NCBI GenBank assembly: GCA_041743085.1
Contig: JBGTNL010000091.1
Span: 40,078-104,077, forward strand
Length of the DNA stretch: 64,000 nucleotides
Reading direction: 5' to 3'
Source: JAFMPW01 sp041743085
GTDB lineage: Bacteria > Bacteroidota > Bacteroidia > Flavobacteriales > Flavobacteriaceae
The position numbers and the translations under genes are program-made. The notes under the pieces are model-generated. The model made no database searches and had not been told where the DNA came from. It saw nothing but the letters and a program-made list of their open reading frames with translations. Shown piece after piece: positions 52,120 through 60,657 of this stretch (the stretch's first letter is position 1; each line of letters begins with the position of its first letter).

Positions 52120-53585
52120 CCATTCCTGTACGCATGTTTAATATATTCTGAGGCAGCTTGCAGTGCATTCATTTCAACCTCCTCAACATTCCAGGTAGGG
52201 TTGCCCTTCACCATTTGAAATCCAAAAGTTTCTACTACCTTCATTGTCTCATTGTCAGCGATATTGGTGAACCTCATATGGTCCCCGTCCCATTTCAGGA
52301 TCTTGTGAAGCCCTTTCAGGCGAACCGCCAATACCCCTAACAACACCATCTCGTTGAAAGGACCGGAATACCCGAAATGTGCGGAACCTTTAATTCTGTT
52401 TTCAGGAGATTCTTTACAGGCCCTTATCCAATCCTGTTCGTGCGGACCGTCGCTGTAATCTACGGAGCCCGGCACTCTTCGGAGATAAGGTGTTACCTGT
52501 GGTACGCGCCCGGAAAGCAGCCTGGGGTTAAATCCTCCACTGCCACAGATCAGGGTATCTTTGGTGCCTATCAGCAAGCATCCACCCAAGCCGTCATTAA
52601 TTAAAGGTACGCCGTCTGCAAGGCCCTCCGGCCTGTCTGGCAGGAATCCCCCGTCATACCAGTGAACCGCTACAGCCGGCATCTTCAGTTTTCCCATATT
52701 TTCCCGTGCCGGGAAATCGAATCGTACTTTTTCGGCATTTGGCGCACTTTCAGTATTTGCGGTAGTTGAACTCCCCGAAATAGCTTCGGGATATCCTAGT
52801 TTTAAGGCTCTGTAAATAGGATCCATAATGTGGCAGGCCATATCCCCAAAGGCACCGGTGCCGAAATCCCAAAATCCTCTCCAGTTCCATGGGGTATATA
52901 TCTTGTTGTACGGCCGCTTTGGGGCGGGTCCAATAAAAAGGTCCCAGTCAAAATTTTCAGGTATGGTCATAACCTCTTTGGGACGTTCCAGACCCTGCGG
53001 CCAAATAGGTCGATCTGTCCAGGCATGCGCCTCAACGACTTCGCCGATTTCGCCATTCCATACCCATTCGCATAACCGGCGTACGCCATCTCCGGAATTC
53101 CCCTGGTTGCCCATTTGAGTGGCGACCGGATATTTTTCTGAAAGTTTCGTCAGCAAGCGGGACTCATATACCGAATGGGTTAAGGGCTTTTGACAGAATA
53201 CATGCTTGTTCATTGTCATTGCCGTTGCGGCGATAGCGGCATGGGTATGATCAGCGGTGGCTACAACAACAGCATCTATCTCAGTGCCCAATTCATCATA
53301 CATTTTACGCCAGTCATAGTATTTTTTGGCTTTCGGAAAGGTGTTAAAGCAGCGTTGGCTGTAATTCCAGTCAATATCGCAAAGCCCAATGATGTTCTCG
53401 GAGTTCATTGCAATCAAATTTTGCATACCCTTGCCCCCTACTCCAATACCAACAATATTTAATTTATCACTTGGTGCCCTATACCCAAGCCCGCTTACCG
53501 CAAAGCTGGGGACAATGGTAATGCCTGTACCGGCTACTATTGCGTTTTTTATAAACTTTCTCCGCGAAGTAATGTTTTGCTTCAT
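52092..53585 (-). CDS. Gfo/Idh/MocA-family oxidoreductase, Tat-exported (A)
   Basis: The 497-residue form from ATG 53585 begins with a Tat signal (S-R-R-K-F-I-K at 7-13); the longer frame to 53774 adds 63 unlikely codons. The Rossmann motif is G-I-G-V-G-G-K-G near 46, and D-A-V-V-V-A-T-A-D-H-T-H followed by C-Q-K-P-L-T-H carries the catalytic Lys of the family. A C-terminal Gfo/Idh-type domain follows. Exported Gfo/Idh enzymes in Bacteroidota oxidise or reduce sugar carbons (keto-sugar chemistry) with a bound NAD(P). It lies 220 bases from a truncated DinB-like gene. Confidence 0.86.
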   Translation of the reverse strand: MKQNITSRRKFIKNAIVAGTGITIVPSFAVSGLGYRAPSDKLNIVGIGVGGKGMQNLIAMNSENIIGLCDIDWNYSQRCFNTFPKAKKYYDWRKMYDELGTEIDAVVVATADHTHAAIAATAMTMNKHVFCQKPLTHSVYESRLLTKLSEKYPVATQMGNQGNSGDGVRRLCEWVWNGEIGEVVEAHAWTDRPIWPQGLERPKEVMTIPENFDWDLFIGPAPKRPYNKIYTPWNWRGFWDFGTGAFGDMACHIMDPIYRALKLGYPEAISGSSTTANTESAPNAEKVRFDFPARENMGKLKMPAVAVHWYDGGFLPDRPEGLADGVPLINDGLGGCLLIGTKDTLICGSGGFNPRLLSGRVPQVTPYLRRVPGSVDYSDGPHEQDWIRACKESPENRIKGSAHFGYSGPFNEMVLLGVLAVRLKGLHKILKWDGDHMRFTNIADNETMKVVETFGFQMVKGNPTWNVEEVEMNALQAASEYIKHAYRNGWSLPEMPA

Positions 53586-53805
53586 AATAGAATTCTTTGG
53601 TGTACGAATAACGAACAATCTAAAGATACGCAATAACCCTGATCTACCCGGAACTTTAGAACCCCGAAGAACCAAGCCGCCAACAGGATTAAAAAATCCA
53701 TGGATTATACCTGTAAAAGAAACAACAAACAGCCGTAAAAACATTTTAAACCCTACAAGGATTATTGCTTCCACAAAGATTAGAGTTTATTTTGGAAACC
53801 GTATT

Positions 53806-54132
53806 TTAACTAAATCTAATTAGGCTCTTCCGGTATGCCGATTTAATTTTGCCCCATCCGATATGCTTTAATTTATCGTTCGGTAACCAGTTTTCTTCAC
53901 TGTCCTCTGTTATGGATCCCTTCCCTGTTTCGAGCTTCAGGATAGCTTCCTTTCTCCAAACCGTTAGATGGGAAATTACTTCTGCTACACTGTGTAAACC
54001 TGGTATAGGGCGAACAAAAGCCAAATCCTCCTGTATCAAGTTTAATTTTTTATCAAAACTCGACCCCATCCAGTTATTTCCTTCCTGAACATCTTTCAGC
54101 TGATTTACAATATCTTCGATTAAAATTTTCAT
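53806..54132 (-). pseudogene. Truncated DinB-superfamily protein
   Basis: The 108-residue ORF matches the N-terminal two thirds of a DinB four-helix-bundle protein. It has S-V-A-E-V-I-S-H-L-T-V-W-R with the first metal His and N-W-L-P-N-D, then a helix K-I-K-S-A-Y-R-K-S. The last part, which should supply the remaining His ligands (an H-x3-H-x-G-Q-type segment), is missing; the stop comes after R-F-S. No continuation was found in other frames before the next gene. It is likely a decayed copy. Confidence 0.55.
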
Positions 54133-54253
54133 CTAATTGTTTGTTTTAATAGTCAAATTCAGAAATCAAGATAAGAAGAAAATTTGCAGTATTCCGAAGG
54201 TTGCTTTTGCTGAGGGACTAAAGTTCATCCGGAAACTATAAAATGGTTGCAAC

Positions 54254-54787
54254 CTATTTAAGAATTATTAAATGCCACTCTCTTCCACCAAAGTGATACG
54301 TTTTTAATTCCTTAAATCCAATAGCATAGTGCGCCTGTAACGATCTTGTGTTCATGGCGTCCACTTCCGTAATAATACTTCGGAATTCCGGTGCCACGGA
54401 AATTTTCATAGTGCTATAAAGACCCCGGAAGACTCCCTTCCTGCGATAATCTTTATGAATACAGATCTGCCCCATTACAATATATTTTTCGATTGGAGGA
54501 GTATGGTTGTCAATTTCATTGAACATGGGCTTCAATACCTCAATGTCCTGGGCAAATAGAGGATGCATGCACAGTGCATAGCCCACCACTCTGTTTTTGT
54601 CCTTTACAATGATATGGGGACAAACATCGTTCATCCGTTTTAATAATTGGAAAGTATGGGAAACGGTAACAAAGCCTTCTTTTTCTTTTTCCTCCGGGGA
54701 TAAGAAGGTGAGCGAATTTTGCTTTTGAAGGCCAAGGATCTGTTCCAGTTCATCTCTGGACTGTGAACGTGCGTAACGGACTTTCAT
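54254..54787 (-). CDS. GNAT-family N-acetyltransferase
   Basis: The 177-residue protein has the GNAT acetyl-CoA binding motif A: I-C-I-H-K-D-Y-R-R-K-G-V-F-R-G-L near residue 108, followed by S-I-I-T-E-V-D-A-M-N-T-R-S-L-Q-A-H-Y-A-I-G-F (motif B) at about 145. The acetylated substrate is unknown. It is a single gene. Confidence 0.86.
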   Translation of the reverse strand: MKVRYARSQSRDELEQILGLQKQNSLTFLSPEEKEKEGFVTVSHTFQLLKRMNDVCPHIIVKDKNRVVGYALCMHPLFAQDIEVLKPMFNEIDNHTPPIEKYIVMGQICIHKDYRRKGVFRGLYSTMKISVAPEFRSIITEVDAMNTRSLQAHYAIGFKELKTYHFGGREWHLIILK

Positions 54788-54818
54788 TATTTTAAGATTA
54801 GTTTAATCTCACATGTTT

Positions 54819-54970
54819 TTAAATTTTGTGCAATCCTGGCGTCCCTGGTCCTTTTCCCGAAAACCCCCTCGCCGTTCTTAACGGCGTCTTCCAATTGGTG
54901 ATCTGCACCGGGTGGATCTCATACTTCCGGCCCAGTTCCTGGATAGTAGAACTTTGGGAAGCGTCACCGG
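54819..54970 (-). mobile_element. Relic of an IS3-family orfA (transposase subunit)
   Basis: On the minus strand the region encodes T-I-Q-E-L-G-R-K-Y-E-I-H-P-V-Q-I-T-N-W-K, the HTH of IS3-type OrfA proteins, followed in a shifted frame by D-A-V-K-N-G-E-G-V-F-G-K. No orfB, terminal repeats or target duplication was seen. The remainder of this 365-base gap (54788-55152) shows no gene. Confidence 0.6.
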
Positions 54971-55152
54971 TTCAACCTTAATCCTGAACTTCTATGTGTT
55001 TTTCCTGCTTGTTGAAATTAAGTAAATTTAGATTAAAAATTAAACTTAACTTACTGTCCCGATTGCCAAAGGAATTAAATTCTTTTACGGTACATAAAAC
55101 AAAGATGCTCAACTAAACATTAAATCCGATATATCCGCAAGAATCAAAAAAC

Positions 55153-56622
55153 ATGAAATCAAAAGCGAATCTAAACAGGCGAAAATTTATGTCCCGAACG
55201 GCGGCAACAGGTGTAGGCATATCCATTATTCCTTCTTACGTACTCGGGGGAAAGGACAAGACCGCCCCAAATGATAAAATAAATGTTGCCTTGATCGGCT
55301 CCGGTACGCAAGCCTTAAAACAACTTCCGGAGTGGTTAAGCCATGATGCCCTGCAGTTTGTCTCCGTATGCGATCCGAACAGGGAAAGTTACGACTATCC
55401 CCTATGGGGAAGACCACAAGGGGAAACCAGGGGGGCGCCAGGCGGCCGTGAAATTGGCCGAAAAAGCATAGATGAATTCTACGCGGATAAAACGGGGAAA
55501 GGCTCGTATAGCGGCTGTACAGCCTATGCCGATTTTCGGGAACAACTGGAAATAGAAAAGAGGCTGGACGCCATTTTTATAATGACGCCCGACCACCTGC
55601 ATGGAGCCATCGCATTGGCCGGCATGAAGAAAAATCTTAGTGTTGCCACCCACAAGCCCATTGCAAATTTTATGAATGAAACCCGTTTGATCTGCAATAA
55701 AGCAAAGGAGACCAAAGTTGCAACACAGTGTTTTGCCTTTCAGGATCCGGAAGAACTTTACACCATAAAGGCCTGGATAGATGCCGGTGTTGTCGGAAAA
55801 ATAAAAGAACTGCACCGGTGGACCAATCGTCCAATGTGGCCACAAGGTTCACCCTACCCGCCTAAGGAGGCTCCCATTCCGGAAGGCTTTGACTGGCAAC
55901 TATGGCTTGGTCCATCCACGGATCGCCCCTATTCTCCCGGGTATTCACATACTGTGTTCAGGGGCTGGTACGAATTTGGGGCGGGTTGCCTTGCAGACAT
56001 GGGCTATTACGGATTCTGGAAAGACTGGCGGATATTAGATCTTGGGATGCCTGAAATAGCTGAGGCTTCTTCAAGCTTTACCTGTGAAATAAGGGAATTC
56101 CGAAGCTCCTGGGTTAAAAACAACCTGAGTTATCCACATGCGGCAACTTTGTACTGGGAAACCCCGGTAAAGGGAAATACGGAACCCATTGATGTTTTTT
56201 GGTATGAAGGAGGCATGAAACCCCCGACACCAAAATCCTTACTAAAAAAAGGTCAGAAGATGCCTCAGGATGGGGTAATGTTCGTAGGTGAAACGGGCAC
56301 TATTCTGGCTGATTACGGCTATGGCAATCCCATAGTGCTGGAGGTAAGAAATGGGGAGAAACAAATTCAATCGATTACGGTTCCTGCCAGGGAAGAGATA
56401 GACCAAACTCCTGAAATGATCAGGGCATTTAGGGGAGAAAAACCGTCCAGGGGAAATTTTGAAGAGGTTCAAACAGTGGCGGAAGCGATTTGTTTAGGAA
56501 ACCTTGCCATTCGTATGGACAACCGCCTGGAATGGGATCATGCGAACTTAAGGGTAACCAACCTCCCGGAAGCAAACGAATTTGTTTCCCGTAAATACCG
56601 TGAAGGTTGGGAATTAAAATAA
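55153..56622 (+). CDS. Gfo/Idh/MocA-family oxidoreductase, Tat-exported (B)
   Basis: The 489-residue protein begins with a Tat motif N-R-R-K-F-M at 8-13. The Rossmann fold follows (V-A-L-I-G-S-G-T-Q near 48), then D-A-I-F-I-M-T-P-D-H-L-H-G and A-T-H-K-P-I-A-N, which holds the Lys of the active site. It resembles the other exported Gfo/Idh enzyme in this window but shares only the family pattern. The next gene encodes DUF1080, a domain implicated in 3-keto-glycoside cleavage, so a keto-sugar pathway is a reasonable inference. It is the first gene of a two-gene operon, 18 bases from DUF1080. Confidence 0.87.
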   Translation: MKSKANLNRRKFMSRTAATGVGISIIPSYVLGGKDKTAPNDKINVALIGSGTQALKQLPEWLSHDALQFVSVCDPNRESYDYPLWGRPQGETRGAPGGREIGRKSIDEFYADKTGKGSYSGCTAYADFREQLEIEKRLDAIFIMTPDHLHGAIALAGMKKNLSVATHKPIANFMNETRLICNKAKETKVATQCFAFQDPEELYTIKAWIDAGVVGKIKELHRWTNRPMWPQGSPYPPKEAPIPEGFDWQLWLGPSTDRPYSPGYSHTVFRGWYEFGAGCLADMGYYGFWKDWRILDLGMPEIAEASSSFTCEIREFRSSWVKNNLSYPHAATLYWETPVKGNTEPIDVFWYEGGMKPPTPKSLLKKGQKMPQDGVMFVGETGTILADYGYGNPIVLEVRNGEKQIQSITVPAREEIDQTPEMIRAFRGEKPSRGNFEEVQTVAEAICLGNLAIRMDNRLEWDHANLRVTNLPEANEFVSRKYREGWELK

Positions 56623-56640
56623 ATATATAAAATTAACAAA

Positions 56641-57408
56641 ATGAAGTATATGAACAATCAGGCAAGCCTGCTGGTACCAGCACTTATAGTATGTATCTTT
56701 TCGGGAACTTGTTTTGCCCAGCAAAGCAAGTTTTTTGAAGAAGAAGGCTTCACGTCTATATTTAATGGTGTGGACCTTGAGGGATGGAAAATTCCGGAGG
56801 GTGACAACGGCCACTGGTCTGTAATCGATGGCGTTATCGACTACGATGCACGATCGGAAGCAAAAGCGGAAAAGAACCTTTGGACGGAAAAGGAATACAA
56901 AGATTTTAAACTACATGTGGAATGGCGGTTCAAGGGATACGGAGATCACCTGTTTCCCATACCTACCATCTTGCCCAATGGCGAGTACTGGCGCGATGAA
57001 AACGGAAAGATCATTGAGCCCGAAGGGCCAAATTCGGATTCAGGTATCCTCCTAAAGGGCGCCGGGCAGGCAAACCTCTGGTGCTGGCCGGTAGGTTCGG
57101 GGGAATTGTGGACAATAAGAAATGATGCCTCGCTGCCACCCAATGTCCGGGCCGCCGCAGTTCCCATAGAAAATGCGGATAAACCTGTGGGGCAATGGAA
57201 TTCCTTTGACATCACAGTTAAAGGCGAAAGAATAAGCATTATAAACAATGGAATCGTTGTCATCGATAATGCGCTTTACCCCGGACTAAATACAGAGGGG
57301 CCCCTTGGGCTCCAACACCATGGTGGAATTGATGATAAGACGGGAAAGTTAAAAGGAGCTTCGAGCCTGGTTCAGTTTCGAAATATCTGGATTAAAGAGT
57401 TGCCATAG
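56641..57408 (+). CDS. DUF1080 secreted protein (3-keto-disaccharide hydrolase-like)
   Basis: The 255-residue protein has a signal peptide (1-25, ending C-F-A before Q-Q). The jelly-roll fold of DUF1080 is shown by S-I-F-N-G-V-D-L-E-G-W near 41, W-S-V-I-D-G-V-I, D-F-K-L-H-V-E-W-R-F, then N-S-D-S-G-I-L-L-K-G and P-L-G-L-Q-H-H-G. DUF1080 domains are reported in 3-keto-glycoside hydrolases. Together with the upstream Gfo/Idh enzyme this is consistent with oxidation of a glycoside C3 followed by cleavage. It is followed by a decayed hydrolase gene on the other strand. Confidence 0.85.
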   Translation: MKYMNNQASLLVPALIVCIFSGTCFAQQSKFFEEEGFTSIFNGVDLEGWKIPEGDNGHWSVIDGVIDYDARSEAKAEKNLWTEKEYKDFKLHVEWRFKGYGDHLFPIPTILPNGEYWRDENGKIIEPEGPNSDSGILLKGAGQANLWCWPVGSGELWTIRNDASLPPNVRAAAVPIENADKPVGQWNSFDITVKGERISIINNGIVVIDNALYPGLNTEGPLGLQHHGGIDDKTGKLKGASSLVQFRNIWIKELP

Positions 57409-57453
57409 TGGAAAGTAAAATGGCGGGGAAGATTCCCTTGGGAATAATTCAGA

Positions 57454-58140
57454 TCATTTTCCTTGCGGTTCCAAATATTTCTTAAACCACTCGATTACTT
57501 GCCTGTCCCTTTCTTCAGTGTTTTTTTCCCGACAAGATATGATTTCCTTCTACAAGGATCACCAACTGAAATACTTTTCCCTGTTCTGAGAGTTTTTTGG
57601 CCAAGTTTAAAACGTGATAAGGTCGTACCTGGGGGTCGGCTTGTCCGTTCATTAGCAATAATGGCGTATTAATTAGTTCAACCCACTTTATTACCGACCG
57701 GCTCCCTAAAATTTGTGTTCTTTTTTCATCATAATCCTTATACAGTTGCCTGAACAAGTCTTCAGCAGCCGGAAAATCTTTTACAAACAGTTCCATATCT
57801 GTAATGCCACCTACTGTGGCCGCAGCCTTAACCGGAAAATTGTTTTTTATGGCCAGATAGGTCATAACCCCTCCCCGGGATTCGCCCAACATAAAAAGAT
57901 TTGATGTATCTGCATAGAGCCAAGATTGTTGAGCAGGGGCAGGATATTCATAATGTCATGTACATCATTCCCTCCAACCTCATCCTTTCCTTCTCCGCCT
58001 TCACTTTCCCTTAATGCAGGGGCAATAACAATAAAGCCTTTATTTACCATTTTTTTTAATAGCGGCAGATGCACAAAGCTTATGTCATTTCTTTTATAGA
58101 AGTCAAGGTCGCCTTTAATATCCGTGTGGTTTATCTTTTA
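57454..58140 (-). pseudogene. Frameshifted prolyl-oligopeptidase-type alpha/beta hydrolase
   Basis: Three adjacent minus-strand frames together give one C-terminal hydrolase domain. The first (from about 58140) reads H-L-P-L-L-K-K-M-V-N-K-G-F-I-V-I-A-P and then E-G-G-E-G-K-D-E-V-G-G-N-D-V. The second carries the nucleophile elbow L-G-E-S-R-G-G-V-M-T-Y. The third ends N-T-E-E-R-D-R-Q-V-I-E-W-F-K-K-Y. The frameshifts fall near 57893 and 57535 (an A-run). The 5' half of the gene is also missing. The catalytic Ser is present, but no intact product can be made. Confidence 0.7.
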
Positions 58141-58385
58141 TCAAGACGATTCAGATAAGAATATGCTACAGAATTAAGGCTACTTTCTTATTCTGGTTTT
58201 AAAAGCAAACAGCAACCCATGGCTAAAAATGAAAAACCCCGGTCAATAAAGAGTATTGAAATACTAAACCGGATGAAGTATGGGTCAGCACTGTAATTCT
58301 GATACCCTTCCCGGTCAGAATGAAGGAAGGTTCCGTATATAAATGTTTTGTATTTTTAAGAAATAACAACTTAATACCATAAGCA

Positions 58386-59822
58386 ATGAGGGGTCACGGG
58401 AGAAGGGAATTTATTAAGAATACGACAATGGCCGGCCTGGGAACGGCCATAATATCACCGGAATTACTTCTTGAAAAAACAAAAACCAACAACAAGGTTA
58501 AAAAGGTGATTGTGGCCGGTGCGGGCATCGCCGGATTATGTACCGCCTATGAACTCATGAAAAGAGGCCATGAAGTTGTGGTGCTTGAGGCAAGCGGACG
58601 ACATGGAGGCCATGTTTTTACCGTTCATGACGGCCTTTCGGATGGGCTGTACGGCGATTTTGGTGCGGAGCATTTTACAAAACCCGGGTATGAAAAATAT
58701 TGGGAGTATGTGAAGGAACTTGATCTCACGGCGCTTCCGTATGCCAGAAGAAAGAATATGGTACGGAGGATCGACGGTGTTTTTTATACGGAGGAAATGC
58801 TTGCTGACCACACAGTCTTACTAAAAATGGGGTTCAATGACAGGGAGTCCTCCTTCTTATCTCAAAATCCATTCAACGAGTTAAAGGCATTATTTATAAA
58901 TAAGTACCTGGGTGCGTTTACGGATGAATACCAGCCGTTCCAGGTGGGTCTTGATGACATGGACCGGGTCCCTATGATCGATATCTATAAAAAGGAGGGC
59001 GCTTCGCCTACGGCTTTGAAATTTTTGGGCGGCCAGAACGTTTCCGCCTTGTTTGAATTATGGCAGGCTGCAATCCTGCACCTTCGGGGAGTTGCCAATT
59101 TCCCGCTGGAGGTATATCGGTTAAAGGGCGGTAATCAAATGATGCCCAATGCCTTTGCAAAAAAACTGGGTTCCCGGGTCTGGCTAAATTCCCCGATCCT
59201 GGAGGTCAGACAGGGCGACAGTGGGGTGTCCGTGAAGTACCGGCAATACAAGGGAGAAAAAGAAATGTCTGCGGATTTTCTAGTGAATTGTATCCCTCCC
59301 CCGGCCTTAAGGAATATTCCTATAAGTCCGGCGTTGCCACCGGAAAAGCAATATATAATAAAAAACCTGGTCTACGATTCTTACCAGCGATTTGTTTTCC
59401 AGGCCAGTTCAAAATTCTGGGTTGCCGACAACGTAAGTATTAATCTGGAATTTGACCACCCCGATCTCTGGTCTGTCTGGCATTCGGCCGATGAAGTGGA
59501 CACACATAGGGTAATTGTCCTTGGTACGGGGCCGGGAGGAATTTCCGTGGGCAGGGCGCTCGCTGCGTTCAGGGAATTGTACCCCGGCAAAAAGGATACC
59601 ATTGAACAGGCGGTGAGCAGGGACTGGACCAAAGAGGCCTTTTCTTCAACCTGCGAAAGGCTTGCGTTTCCTATAGGCGAATTGGATAAATTCTGGCCCG
59701 GACTAATGCAGCCATCCGGCAGAATTCACTTTGCAGGCGCTTATGCGGATAACCTGAACTGGGGAATGGAAGCTTCCACCCGGTCGGCAAACCGGGTCAC
59801 TAAAGAAATTGATGAAGCTTAA
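58386..59822 (+). CDS. FAD-dependent amine-oxidase-family oxidoreductase, Tat-exported
   Basis: The 478-residue protein has a Tat-like N terminus (R-R-E-F-I-K at 5-10). The FAD-binding motif V-A-G-A-G-I-A-G-L near 43 is followed by E-A-S-G-R-H-G-G-H-V, and a C-terminal G-A-Y-A-D-N-L-N-W-G-M-E segment completes the FAD site. This is the flavin-containing amine oxidase/phytoene-desaturase-like fold. The substrate may be an amine or a carbon-carbon bond. The gene is 15 bases from a cytochrome c gene, so the flavin probably passes electrons to a haem rather than oxygen. Confidence 0.85.
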   Translation: MRGHGRREFIKNTTMAGLGTAIISPELLLEKTKTNNKVKKVIVAGAGIAGLCTAYELMKRGHEVVVLEASGRHGGHVFTVHDGLSDGLYGDFGAEHFTKPGYEKYWEYVKELDLTALPYARRKNMVRRIDGVFYTEEMLADHTVLLKMGFNDRESSFLSQNPFNELKALFINKYLGAFTDEYQPFQVGLDDMDRVPMIDIYKKEGASPTALKFLGGQNVSALFELWQAAILHLRGVANFPLEVYRLKGGNQMMPNAFAKKLGSRVWLNSPILEVRQGDSGVSVKYRQYKGEKEMSADFLVNCIPPPALRNIPISPALPPEKQYIIKNLVYDSYQRFVFQASSKFWVADNVSINLEFDHPDLWSVWHSADEVDTHRVIVLGTGPGGISVGRALAAFRELYPGKKDTIEQAVSRDWTKEAFSSTCERLAFPIGELDKFWPGLMQPSGRIHFAGAYADNLNWGMEASTRSANRVTKEIDEA

Positions 59823-59837
59823 AAATTACCAGGGTCC

Positions 59838-60551
59838 ATGAGAATCACCATTTTAATTTTCTTCATCGTCTGCGGAATGTCCGTTTCTTTATACAACCAC
59901 CCCAATGATCCCCCACAGGTAAAAATAACAAAGCCGGTACACCGGGACACTTTCCAATGGAGTTCGCTAGTGACCTATGATATCTCCGTTACGGATACGG
60001 AGGACGGATCTTCCGAATACAACGAAATTGTCCCGGAAGAGGTATTTTTAATGGTGCGCTTTTTACCGGACTCCTCACGTTTATCTTCCTATCTCTCCGG
60101 ACAATTGGATCCCCAACCCCCTGGGTTGCAGCTTATGAAACAAACGGGATGTTTTAACTGTCACGCAAAGAAAAGTAAATTAATAGGTCCGTCTTTTGAG
60201 GCCATCTCCGACCGGTATACCGATACCGTAGCGGCCAGTAAAAATTTAGCGCTTAAATTGTTAAAGGGCTCTCAAGGGGTTTGGGGCGAGGAAAAAATGC
60301 CTCCCAACCCCCAGTTGAGTGAGGAACAGGCCGGTAAGATCATTGCATGGATCCTGAGAAATGGCGCGGATAAACAGGTGAACCTCCTCCCAAAACTCCG
60401 GGGGGCATTTGAAACGGCGGCTAAACCGCCACAAGATCCGGGAAGGGCGGTGTATGTATTGACCGCAAGTTACCTGGACCACGGTTCGCCTGGGGACGGA
60501 TCGCGGAAAAAAGCAGCAACACATTCTGTAGTGCTCAGAAGCGGTGAATAA
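59838..60551 (+). CDS. Periplasmic monohaem cytochrome c
   Basis: The 237-residue protein has a signal peptide (1-18). Residues 25-95 form a beta-rich domain. The class I cytochrome c domain then follows, with C105-F-N-C108-H109 and a Met ligand at 154 in E-K-M-P-P-N-P. This order, a small beta domain ahead of the haem domain, is seen in cytochrome domains attached to exported dehydrogenases. The pair with the FAD protein suggests an exported dehydrogenase module. Confidence 0.82.
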   Translation: MRITILIFFIVCGMSVSLYNHPNDPPQVKITKPVHRDTFQWSSLVTYDISVTDTEDGSSEYNEIVPEEVFLMVRFLPDSSRLSSYLSGQLDPQPPGLQLMKQTGCFNCHAKKSKLIGPSFEAISDRYTDTVAASKNLALKLLKGSQGVWGEEKMPPNPQLSEEQAGKIIAWILRNGADKQVNLLPKLRGAFETAAKPPQDPGRAVYVLTASYLDHGSPGDGSRKKAATHSVVLRSGE

Positions 60552-60657
60552 ATCTTATGGATCAAAGGCATTAAGAAGCACTCCGAAACAAAAATTACCT
60601 GATTTTGCCGGAATTGGTTGTTTTTCGTGGTGAATTGAAAATCCATGCCTGTCCGTC

